Assembly: GCA_030533035.1 (NCBI GenBank)
Contig: JAUNJW010000137.1
Coordinates: 1 to 5,881 of the forward strand
Direction of reading: 5' to 3'
Length of the DNA: 5,881 bases
DNA from: Erysipelotrichaceae bacterium
Lineage (GTDB): Bacteria; Bacillota_I; Bacilli_A; Erysipelotrichales; Erysipelotrichaceae
The translations under genes and the position numbers were made by a program. Position 1 is the first letter of the stretch; each line of letters opens with the position of its first letter. Positions 1-5,712 of this stretch are shown here, piece after piece. The notes beneath the pieces are model-generated. The model saw only the letters and a program-made list of their open reading frames with translations. It was not told the DNA's origin and made no database searches.

Positions 1-255
1 TACTTCGACGCAATGATTTACCTCAACAGCGCATCCAAACAGCCTCTGCAGCTGGTTCTCCGTTCCATCCTCATTCAGAACCAGCCGGAACCCGGCATGG
101 TCTCCGATATGCAGAGTACAGCAGCCCGTGCTCAGCTGGCTGAACTGCTGAAGTATGCTACAATCATCATCTCAAGCTTACCGCTCATGATTATGTATCC
201 GTTCTTCCAGAAATACTTCGACAACGGAATCATGGCTGGTGCAATCAAGGGTTAA
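1..255 (+). CDS. Carbohydrate ABC transporter permease, CUT1 LplC/YtcP type (3' end only)
   Basis: The reading frame is open from the first base (Y-F-D-A-M-I-Y-L) and stops at TAA 253-255, giving the last 84 residues of a membrane permease. The start lies outside the window. The visible part has the usual tail of this family: a substrate-side stretch rich in Q/P/L, then one last hydrophobic segment (YATIIISSLPLMIMYPFF), then a short conserved end, KYFDNGIMAGAIKG. That end closely resembles the K-Y-F-x-x-G-x-M-x-G-A-x-K-G tail of LplC/YtcP-like permeases. The EAA loop that docks on the ATPase would lie upstream, out of view. The protein should form half of the membrane channel that takes up an oligosaccharide delivered by the binding protein encoded 30 bases downstream. 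The other permease half probably lies further upstream. Family identification is from motif recall, not a database search. Confidence 0.88.
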   Translation, partial: YFDAMIYLNSASKQPLQLVLRSILIQNQPEPGMVSDMQSTAARAQLAELLKYATIIISSLPLMIMYPFFQKYFDNGIMAGAIKG

Positions 256-285
256 TTACTTAGATAATTAGGAGAAAAAAGTAAC

Positions 286-1977
286 ATGAGTAATTTTTAC
301 AACACAATGAAGAAGGCCGGAACAGCTCTGATGGCTGTTGTCCTTCTGACAGCCTGCGGTGGCGGCGGCGGAAGCACACCTTCCGGCGGCGGCAGCGGCA
401 CAGATGTCGATCCTGCTGACCTGACATTCCCGCTTGCTGAAACAGCAACAATTTACGGCCTGACAAACTTCCCTGCAGGCACAGAATCCAATCCTAACAA
501 CCGTACAATCTTCAAGCGCCTTGAAGAACAGACAAACGTACATGTTGAATGGAAAGCAATCCAGAGCGACCAGTGGGGAGACAAGATCCAGCTTGAAATG
601 TCCAACGTCAAGACACTCCCTGAGTTCGTCTTCTCCGCCGGCTTCGGCGACACTGACCTGCTGAAATATGCGAAGCAGGGTGCCATCATCCACGTCGAAG
701 AATATATCGACAAGTACATGCCTAACCTCAAGACAGTCTTCGAAAAGGCTCCTGAGTACAGAACAATGTGCGAAGACGCAGACGGTCACATCTGGGCTCT
801 GCCCTGGATCGAACAGCTCGGTTATGAAAAGACAGCGATTCAGCTGCTCGATAACATGTCCTTCATCAACAAGAACTGGCTCGACTTCCTCGGACTCTCA
901 GTTCCTGAAACTGTTGACGATTTCGAAAAAGTCCTGATCGCTTTCCGCGACAACGCTGACAAGCTCAAGGCTGAATTCAATATCGACGGCGACATCATCC
1001 CGATGTCCTGCATCATGAATGACGGCGGCCAGGACCCGATGATTCTGATCAACGGCTTCGGCGAAGGCTTAGGCGATCCTGATCCGGGCAGACACATCGT
1101 TGTTACTGACGAAGGCAAGGTTGTCAGCTCTGCTACACAGGAAGGCTTCAAGAAGGGTCTCGAATGGCTCCACAAGCTCTATGCAGAAGGCCTGATCGAC
1201 GTTGAAGCATTCACTCAGGACTGGTCCACATATGTTGCCAAGGGTAAGTCCGGACGTTACGGCGTCTGCTTCTCCTGGGACGTTGCAAACGTTGCACAGG
1301 TCTCCATGGATGATCTGATTGCCGGCAAGAGCTGGATTCCGCTGCCTGTTCTGACAGCTGACACAACAAACCTCACACCTGACAATGGTTCCTTCACTTC
1401 CGGTTTCGACAGAGGCCGCTGTGTAGTTACTGCTACTGCCAAGAACCCGGCTCTGGTCTGCGCTTGGCTCGACCAGATGTATGATCCGTTCCAGTCCCCG
1501 CAGAACAACTGGGGTACATATGGCGAAGACGATGACTTCGATATCTTCGAGATGAGCCAGAACGACAAAGGCGAACCGATGCTCAAGCACACATGGCTTG
1601 GCGATGCTTCCCCTGTAGAAGTACGTGAAGCTGAAGCAGTCGGCGGCCCGCTCGCTATCCTTGATGAATACTATGGTGTTTACGTTACATGCCCTGACGA
1701 TGCTCAGTATCGTCTCGACTGGATCAAGGACTTCTACACACCTGACGTCCACGGCAAGTATGTCTTCCCGAACGTCTTCATGACAACAGAAGACACAAAG
1801 AGATGCTCTGACCTCCAGGCTGACCTGAACAAGACTATCAACGAGTTCAAGTCCAACGCTGTCAAAGACGGTTTCGATGATGCTGCATGGGATAAGCTGC
1901 AGTCTGATCTCGAAGCTTATGGCCTGAGCGAATATCTCGAAATCCACCAGAAGTATTTCGACGCTTTCAACAAATAA
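286..1977 (+). CDS. Extracellular sugar-binding lipoprotein of an ABC importer (LplA/FusA-like)
   Basis: This 563-residue protein should capture a sugar outside the cell and hand it to the permeases. The start is fixed by AGGAG at 270-274, 11 bases before ATG; a second Met at residue 8 has no such site. Residues 1-23 are a lipoprotein signal peptide with lipobox L-T-A-C, so Cys24 would be lipidated. A Gly/Ser-rich flexible tether follows (about 25-38). The rest has the large two-lobe build of LplA-like proteins, longer than the usual 400-450 residues of family 1 binding proteins. Recognisable pieces are D-A-D-G-H-I-W-A-L-P-W (164-174), Y-A-E-G-L-I-D-V-E-A-F-T-Q-D (299-312), and a C-terminal G-F-D-D-A-A-W-D-K-L (529-538) with Y-L-E-I-H-Q-K-Y (550-557). 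The neighbouring GH32 enzyme suggests sucrose or fructo-oligosaccharide as ligand. Codon choice is strongly biased: by my reading nearly all Thr codons are ACA, the rest ACT, as expected for a highly expressed protein. The ligand is inferred. Confidence 0.92.
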   Translation: MSNFYNTMKKAGTALMAVVLLTACGGGGGSTPSGGGSGTDVDPADLTFPLAETATIYGLTNFPAGTESNPNNRTIFKRLEEQTNVHVEWKAIQSDQWGDKIQLEMSNVKTLPEFVFSAGFGDTDLLKYAKQGAIIHVEEYIDKYMPNLKTVFEKAPEYRTMCEDADGHIWALPWIEQLGYEKTAIQLLDNMSFINKNWLDFLGLSVPETVDDFEKVLIAFRDNADKLKAEFNIDGDIIPMSCIMNDGGQDPMILINGFGEGLGDPDPGRHIVVTDEGKVVSSATQEGFKKGLEWLHKLYAEGLIDVEAFTQDWSTYVAKGKSGRYGVCFSWDVANVAQVSMDDLIAGKSWIPLPVLTADTTNLTPDNGSFTSGFDRGRCVVTATAKNPALVCAWLDQMYDPFQSPQNNWGTYGEDDDFDIFEMSQNDKGEPMLKHTWLGDASPVEVREAEAVGGPLAILDEYYGVYVTCPDDAQYRLDWIKDFYTPDVHGKYVFPNVFMTTEDTKRCSDLQADLNKTINEFKSNAVKDGFDDAAWDKLQSDLEAYGLSEYLEIHQKYFDAFNK

Positions 1978-1997
1978 TCAACTGAACTTTATTATTC

Positions 1998-2035
1998 ATG
2001 GGTATCTCCCGGCTTACCCGCCGGGAGATATCCAT
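1998..2035 (+). promoter_or_regulatory. Intercistronic stem-loop between binding protein and hydrolase genes
   Basis: The arm ATGGGTATCTCCCGGC (1998-2013) pairs with GCCGGGAGATATCCAT (2020-2035) over 16 bases, with a single G-U pair, around the loop TTACCC. No T run follows (the next bases are ATTATTCATTAG), so it is a poor complete terminator. Its place just after the highly expressed binding-protein gene, 27 bases before the hydrolase start, fits a 3'-end stabiliser or partial attenuator that keeps the binding-protein transcript more abundant than the downstream message. The stem is seen directly; the role is inferred. Confidence 0.75.
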
Positions 2036-2062
2036 ATTATTCATTAGAAATGGAAATTAATT

Positions 2063-3547
2063 ATGAGCAGCCAGACACTAAAAGACGCGCGGCAGTATGA
2101 AGAAAAAATCGGGAAAGCTGTCCCGGAAACCGACAGGCCGCTCTTCCATCTGTCCTCATACTCAGGATGGATGAATGATCCTAACGGATTCTCTTATTAC
2201 AAAGGTGAATATCACCTGTTTTATCAGTATTTTCCTTATGATAACCGCTGGGGCCCCATGCACTGGGCCCACGCCACAACCAAGGACTTTTTAAATTGGA
2301 AATATCAGCCAGCTGCTCTGGCTCCGGACACAAGACCGGACGCCGACGGCTGCTTCTCGGGCAGTGCCATTGAGCTTGATGACGGAAGCCATCTCCTGTT
2401 TTACACTGGTGTCAATGTCACTGACAAATATCAGGTATATGTCCAGCAGCAATGTGTCGCAATCAAAGACAAAGACGGTGAAGAGTACGTCAAGTATGAA
2501 GGCAATCCTGTCCTGACAAGCAAGGATCTGCCGGAAGGCTACAGCCGCTACGATTTCCGCGACCCGAAAATTTTCCGCCAGAAAGACGGACTGTTCGCTG
2601 CTGTTATGTGCGCCTGCAAGGACAAGGACGGCCGCATCGCTTACTACACCAGCAAAGACGGTTTTGACTGGCAGTTCAAGGGAATCCTGGCCGAAAACAA
2701 CGGCCGTTTCGGAACAATCTGGGAATGCCCTGACTTCTTTGAACTGGATGGCAAGCATGTCCTGATCTGCAGTCCGATGAATATGCGCAAGACACGGACC
2801 AAGTACAACTCCGGCAACGGTACAATGTGCCTGATCGGTGAGTTCGACGAAGAGAACACAAAGCTGATCGAAGAAGTTGACCAGCCCATCGACGGCGGTA
2901 TTGATTTCTATGCACCGACCACCATGTTGACACCGGACGGCAGACGGGTTATGGTCGCCTGGATGCAGAACTGGGAAACAATTGTTTACGGCAGTAAGGA
3001 TCAGTTCCCGTGGTTCGGCATGATGACGACTCCCCGTGAGCTCCATGTCATTGACAATCACCTCTGCCAGACTCCGGTACGCGAACTGAACAATCTCAGA
3101 CGGAACAAAGTTGAATACAAAGACATTTCTGTTTCTGACTGGATGAGCCTTGAAGGCGTCAATGGCAGAATCATTGACATGACAGTGAATGTCAGACCGC
3201 ATGAAACAGAAGATTACAAGCACTTTGAACTCCGTTTCGCCCAGGGCGAGGATATGTTCGTTTCTGTCCGTTACAGAAGAAGCGACGGTTTCGTTACAGT
3301 TGACAGACGTTACTCCGGAATCCGGAACGCAGTCATCAACCAGCGCAAGATGAAGGTAAAGGACACCGACGGTTTCATTAAGCTGCGGGTGATCCTTGAC
3401 CGGTTCAGCGCGGAAGTATTTATCAACGACGGCGAACAGGTCATCTCAACAACTTTCTATACTCCTCAGTCCGCAAACGGAATCAGTTTCAGTTCTGACG
3501 GCGTCGCAGTGATGGATGTTGAGAAATACGATCTTTCATTTGACTGA
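2063..3547 (+). CDS. Glycoside hydrolase family 32 (sucrose / fructo-oligosaccharide hydrolase)
   Basis: This 494-residue enzyme should cleave the fructose bond of sucrose or short fructans with retention. All three GH32 signature motifs are present: W-M-N-D-P-N-G at 36-42 with nucleophile Asp39, F-R-D-P at 165-168 with transition-state stabiliser Asp167, and W-E-C-P-D at 220-224 with acid/base Glu221. F-S-G-S-A (98-102) and D-F-Y-A-P (281-285) also fit the five-bladed propeller. From about residue 350 a C-terminal beta-sandwich follows, including L-D-R-F-S-A-E-V-F-I-N-D-G (445-457). There is no signal peptide, so the enzyme acts in the cytoplasm on sugar brought in by the transporter encoded just upstream. 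The ribosome site is weak (GGAA at 2052-2055), which with the hairpin before it suggests lower output than the binding protein. Whether it prefers sucrose, sucrose-6-phosphate or kestose-type oligomers cannot be told; an ABC context argues for unphosphorylated substrate. Confidence 0.95.
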   Translation: MSSQTLKDARQYEEKIGKAVPETDRPLFHLSSYSGWMNDPNGFSYYKGEYHLFYQYFPYDNRWGPMHWAHATTKDFLNWKYQPAALAPDTRPDADGCFSGSAIELDDGSHLLFYTGVNVTDKYQVYVQQQCVAIKDKDGEEYVKYEGNPVLTSKDLPEGYSRYDFRDPKIFRQKDGLFAAVMCACKDKDGRIAYYTSKDGFDWQFKGILAENNGRFGTIWECPDFFELDGKHVLICSPMNMRKTRTKYNSGNGTMCLIGEFDEENTKLIEEVDQPIDGGIDFYAPTTMLTPDGRRVMVAWMQNWETIVYGSKDQFPWFGMMTTPRELHVIDNHLCQTPVRELNNLRRNKVEYKDISVSDWMSLEGVNGRIIDMTVNVRPHETEDYKHFELRFAQGEDMFVSVRYRRSDGFVTVDRRYSGIRNAVINQRKMKVKDTDGFIKLRVILDRFSAEVFINDGEQVISTTFYTPQSANGISFSSDGVAVMDVEKYDLSFD

Positions 3548-3631
3548 ACAAAATAACAACAGAAGGTTTTCATGATTCAGAATTGGCGGCACAGTGACAC
3601 CCCTCCCTGTACTGCCGGTTCCCTCCTCTGT

Positions 3632-3685
3632 AAGAACAACCGGACTGCCGCGGCGGAAGGCGGCAAATGGTTGTTCTTTTTTTTT
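3632..3685 (+). terminator. Intrinsic terminator of the sugar-uptake operon
   Basis: AAGAACAACC (3632-3641) pairs perfectly with GGTTGTTCTT (3669-3678). Inside, TGCCGC (3646-3651) pairs with GCGGCA (3660-3665), making a long two-part stem. A run of nine T (3677-3685) follows. It lies 84 bases after the hydrolase stop, with no convincing gene between, and so marks the end of the operon. Confidence 0.93.
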
Positions 3686-3702
3686 GAAACTGATGGAAAC
3701 AG

Positions 3703-3731
3703 AAAAAGGCTCACCAGGCGGTGAGTCTTTT
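3703..3731 (-). terminator. Intrinsic terminator of the lacI-membrane protein unit
   Basis: Read on the minus strand, AAAAGACTCACC pairs with GGTGAGCCTTTT around the loop GCCT over 12 bases with one G-U pair. Five T end the stem and further T-rich bases follow. It starts 31 bases past the stop of the membrane protein gene. On the plus strand the same hairpin ends in TTTTC and could act as a weak backup for the opposing operon. Confidence 0.85.
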
Positions 3732-3762
3732 CGGTATGTAATGATTGTGATTTGTCTGAAGT

Positions 3763-4446
3763 TCAGGGCTGGATGATCTTTGCGAAGAATTCAGCGCAGC
3801 CTTCATAATTGGCGCAGGTTCTGTCTGTCCAGAAACCGCGGCGGGCAATGTAATACTCTTTCAGATATTCCCTGAGAAGGGGATTGATCTCTTCAGACGC
3901 AAAAGCCTCCAGGGTATCCGCGGCAATGGCGCAGTCACTGCCGGCTGTCCCTTCCTTGGGAAGGGTTCCATCGGGATAACAAAGTACCTCATAGCTGTTC
4001 TGGAAAGCATCGGGATCTCTGATCATGAACAGGAAGCTGCCGCATTCTTCAAGATCGCCGAGAAGGGCAATCTGTGATGCATATTCAATCTGGGATTGTT
4101 CCTCTGACGGGTTGTCCGGCATGACAAACTGTCGGACTTCAACAATGACTTTTTTATCGCCGTTGTAATCATCCGCATACGCGGCCAGACTGTCCTGCAG
4201 CGTTTTCACTGCGGATGGTGAAACCTCATACTCTGTCAGGAAAGCAATCTGAACATCCGGATGCCGGGTCCGCAATCCCAGCATGGTCAGGACAAGATCT
4301 GTCAGCAGGATGGCACCGATGACGCCGCCGATGACAAACCATTTGTTGTAATGCCACCAGTTTCTTCTTTTTTCTTCCGGGGTATATTCATGTTTTTCCC
4401 GCTGCCGGACGTCACGGTATTTCCATTTCAGGTATTCACTCGCCAT
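3763..4446 (-). CDS. Single-pass membrane protein of unknown function, C-terminal domain outside
   Basis: I cannot name this 227-residue protein. Residues 1-35 are very polar and basic, with E-E-K-R-R-N-W-W-H-Y-N-K-W just before one hydrophobic span (about 36-58, W-F-V-I-G-G-V-I-G-A-I-L-L). The positive-inside rule puts the N-terminus in the cytoplasm and residues 60-227 outside. This outer part begins D-V-Q-I-A-F-L and continues through an amphipathic stretch to D-D-Y-N-G-D-K-K-V-I-V-E-V (92-104), a strand-helix-strand pattern recalling half of a solute-binding fold. It holds five cysteines (135, 156, 172, 211, 217). I recall similar W-x-Y-N-K-W-plus-one-span proteins in gut clostridia, all uncharacterised. 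Its ATG lies inside the end of the lacI gene (11-base overlap) with GGAG three bases before it, so the two are probably translationally coupled. A role as anchor, envelope protein or sensor is open. Confidence 0.82.
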   Translation of the reverse strand: MASEYLKWKYRDVRQREKHEYTPEEKRRNWWHYNKWFVIGGVIGAILLTDLVLTMLGLRTRHPDVQIAFLTEYEVSPSAVKTLQDSLAAYADDYNGDKKVIVEVRQFVMPDNPSEEQSQIEYASQIALLGDLEECGSFLFMIRDPDAFQNSYEVLCYPDGTLPKEGTAGSDCAIAADTLEAFASEEINPLLREYLKEYYIARRGFWTDRTCANYEGCAEFFAKIIQP

Positions 4447-5434
4447 ATTCTCCGTCTCTGGTTGTCGGTCCGGCCTGGTATCTGACCGGCAGACAGATCA
4501 GACTCGGTGCTTCTTCGCTGTCATAATTCAGAACCGCCTGCACAGCTACCCTTGCAATCTGCTCAACCGGCTGGACGATTGTTGAGCAGATCGGTTTTTC
4601 GGTCCAGAAATCCGTAATGCCGTCAAAGCCGATCATCTGGACATCTTCCGGTACCCGGATCCCTTTTTTGTTAAGGCAGGAGCGGATTTCAAACAGAAGT
4701 TTGTCTGTACTGCAGAAGATTCCGTCAAAATCAAATGTGCCGGCATCGATCAGGGACGCAATCACCGCCTGAAGACCTTTGGCGTCATCACCGGTGACGA
4801 GCGATTCATACGGAATGCTGTTCGTCTGGCACCAGTTTTCAAAACCGGCCCGCCGTTTGTCGGTTTCACCGGGAATATCGGAACCGGTCCTGCAGAAGAG
4901 CAGTTTGCGGCATCCCAGCTGTACCAGCGTGGAAGCGGCGATCTGACCGCCGGAGTAGTTGTCGGATGAAACGCAGCGGACTGATCCGGAAAATGTACGG
5001 TCGATGCTGATGAATGGAATATTGCCGATATTTTCAAGATCCGGTTTGTATGTCAGGGCAATAATGCCGTCAGCCTTATGCTGCATGACCATCCGTATGC
5101 AGCGGGTTTCCGCCTGCTCGTTGCGGTCAGTAATGGCAATGTATCCGCTGTAGCCGTTCTCGTCAAGCTCGCGGCAGATGCATTCGGTCAGTTTTGAAAA
5201 GTAGGGATGGCTGAGTATGGGCATGATGATGGCAATTGTGTTGGTTTTGTTGGTGCGCATGCCGCGGGCATAATTATTTACCTGATAGCCCAGCTTTTTC
5301 GCGGCCTCCTCAACTTTCAGCCGGTAGCTTTCACCGACCGGGATGCCGTTGAAAACTTTTGATACTGTTCCGAGGGCCACACCGGCCTCAGCTGCGACAT
5401 CCTTCATTGTGGGCAGACTGCTCCGTTTTTTCAT
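4436..5434 (-). CDS. LacI-family transcriptional regulator
   Basis: This 332-residue protein has the normal length and order of the family. Residues 9-30 are the N-terminal helix-turn-helix (T-M-K-D-V-A-A-E-A-G-V-A-L-G-T-V-S-K-V-F-N-G). Residues 53-61 (N-N-Y-A-R-G-M-R-T) are the hinge helix, with Met59 where the minor-groove Leu usually stands. From about 64 a periplasmic-binding-protein-like effector domain follows, with S-D-N-Y-S-G-G (157-163), R-R-A-G-F (194-198) and M-I-G-F-D-G (267-272). The segment C-S-T-D-K-L-L-F-E (241-249) replaces the common N-D-x-x-A-x-G. The start is supported by AGGAG (plus-strand CTCCT 5444-5448), nine bases before ATG. It converges on the sugar operon and is the obvious candidate repressor of it, with the imported sugar or a product as inducer, as SusR does in pneumococcus. 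The target promoter is not in the window. It overlaps and probably drives translation of the membrane protein gene after it. Confidence 0.95.
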   Translation of the reverse strand: MKKRSSLPTMKDVAAEAGVALGTVSKVFNGIPVGESYRLKVEEAAKKLGYQVNNYARGMRTNKTNTIAIIMPILSHPYFSKLTECICRELDENGYSGYIAITDRNEQAETRCIRMVMQHKADGIIALTYKPDLENIGNIPFISIDRTFSGSVRCVSSDNYSGGQIAASTLVQLGCRKLLFCRTGSDIPGETDKRRAGFENWCQTNSIPYESLVTGDDAKGLQAVIASLIDAGTFDFDGIFCSTDKLLFEIRSCLNKKGIRVPEDVQMIGFDGITDFWTEKPICSTIVQPVEQIARVAVQAVLNYDSEEAPSLICLPVRYQAGPTTRDGEYGE

Positions 5435-5479
5435 AATAAAAAACTCCTGTTATTGTGTAACGATTCAATTAATTATTTC

Positions 5480-5492
5480 TTGAATCTTTCAA
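5480..5492. promoter_or_regulatory. Small inverted repeat near the lacI transcription start
   Basis: TTGAA-TCT-TTCAA forms a 5+5 inverted repeat a few bases downstream of the lacI -10 box, about where transcription would begin. A site here could serve autoregulation. It is short, and AT-rich DNA gives such repeats by chance. Confidence 0.3.
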
Positions 5493-5496
5493 ATAA

Positions 5497-5525
5497 ATTA
5501 TAGACTTATTAGTGAATTGAAGAAA
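5497..5525 (-). promoter_or_regulatory. Probable lacI promoter
   Basis: The minus strand reads a perfect TATAAT (plus-strand ATTATA 5497-5502). At a 17-base spacing the -35 position (5520-5525) reads TTTCTT, a poor match to TTGACA, so the promoter may be weak or need help from a factor bound to the repeats just upstream. The leader to the ATG would be roughly 55 bases. Confidence 0.5.
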
Positions 5526-5527
5526 CT

Positions 5528-5550
5528 GAATTTCATGAATTTCATGAAAT
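5528..5550. repeat. Tandem GAATTTCAT repeat with embedded 12-base palindrome
   Basis: GAATTTCAT occurs twice head to tail (5528-5536, 5537-5545). The second copy runs into the perfect palindrome ATTTCATGAAAT (5539-5550), and the first contains the shorter palindrome TTCATGAA (5532-5539). The block lies immediately upstream of the lacI -35 position. It looks like a protein-binding site, but which regulator would use it is unknown. Confidence 0.5.
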
Positions 5551-5574
5551 GACACGTTCGATTGTGTGAAATGA
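5546..5574. promoter_or_regulatory. CG-centred imperfect palindrome flanked by GAAATGA direct repeats
   Basis: ACACGTTCGATTGTGT (5552-5567) is symmetric at 12 of 16 positions (ACAC..TCGA..GTGT) around a central CG, the general layout of LacI-family operators. It sits between two GAAATGA copies (5546-5552 and 5568-5574) spaced 22 bases apart, close to two helical turns. It is a candidate operator for the LacI protein encoded next to it; the assignment is inference. Confidence 0.35.
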
Positions 5575-5578
5575 TATT

Positions 5579-5606
5579 CGGAAAGTATAATTCCGTAATC
5601 TTTCCG
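5579..5606. promoter_or_regulatory. Inverted repeat CGGAAAG-N14-CTTTCCG with an extra internal half-site
   Basis: CGGAAAG (5579-5585) and CTTTCCG (5600-5606) are perfect inverted copies about two helical turns apart. A third half-site, TTCCG at 5591-5595, is 11 bases from TTCCG at 5602-5606. The helical spacing suggests a multi-site binding region for an unidentified factor. Chance cannot be excluded. Confidence 0.35.
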
Positions 5607-5680
5607 CCGGTTGCTGTACCTGGTTTTTCACTGCGGACTAAAATATAGAAAACAGGGTTCACTTTTCCTTAATCGGGGAA

Positions 5681-5708
5681 TTGACTTTACATGGCAAGGT
5701 ATTACAAT
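5681..5708 (+). promoter_or_regulatory. Promoter of the marR-type gene
   Basis: TTGACT (5681-5686) and TACAAT (5703-5708) are separated by 16 bases, each one base off the sigma-A consensus. Transcription should begin near 5714-5716, giving a leader of about 25 bases. Confidence 0.78.
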
Positions 5709-5712
5709 AAAA

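Noticed and set aside
358..399. GGC-rich run after the lipobox cysteine as a functional repeat
   Set aside because: It simply encodes the Gly/Ser tether common after lipidated cysteines in Gram-positive binding proteins.
268..789. 173-codon minus-strand open frame at the start of the binding-protein gene
   Set aside because: Shadow of the lipoprotein coding frame, without family likeness, and its end overlaps the true ribosome site.
1069..1947. 292-codon open frame on the minus strand inside the binding-protein gene
   Set aside because: It lies wholly antisense to a clear family member, has no recognisable domains and a cysteine- and valine-rich composition typical of shadow frames. Its length comes from the biased codon use of the sense gene.
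2291..3223. 310-codon open frame on the minus strand inside the GH32 gene
   Set aside because: Antisense to an enzyme with complete catalytic motifs; no domains or family likeness in its translation.
3572..3724. 50-residue open frame (M-I-Q-N-W-R-H-S-D...) with a good AGAAGG site, just after the GH32 gene
   Set aside because: It runs straight through the first terminator stem and T run and into the second hairpin, encodes F-F-F-F from the T run, and has low-complexity basic ends. Transcripts would rarely include its 3' half. The ribosome-like site is tempting, so a conserved small protein is not fully excluded.
3594..3776. 60-codon plus-strand open frame across the terminator region
   Set aside because: Spans both hairpins, has no ribosome site and overlaps the end of the convergent gene.
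4261..4485. 74-codon plus-strand open frame over the lacI-membrane protein junction
   Set aside because: Antisense shadow of two real genes; its hydrophobic stretch mirrors the membrane span on the other strand.
5456..5467. TGTAACGATTCA as a CcpA-type cre site in the lacI leader
   Set aside because: Only partly symmetric around CG and two bases short of the 14-base cre consensus; too weak to call.
5562..5591. Possible plus-strand promoter TTGTGT-N18-TATAAT
   Set aside because: The -10 box is perfect but the -35 matches at only three of six positions, and a much better promoter lies closer to the marR gene.
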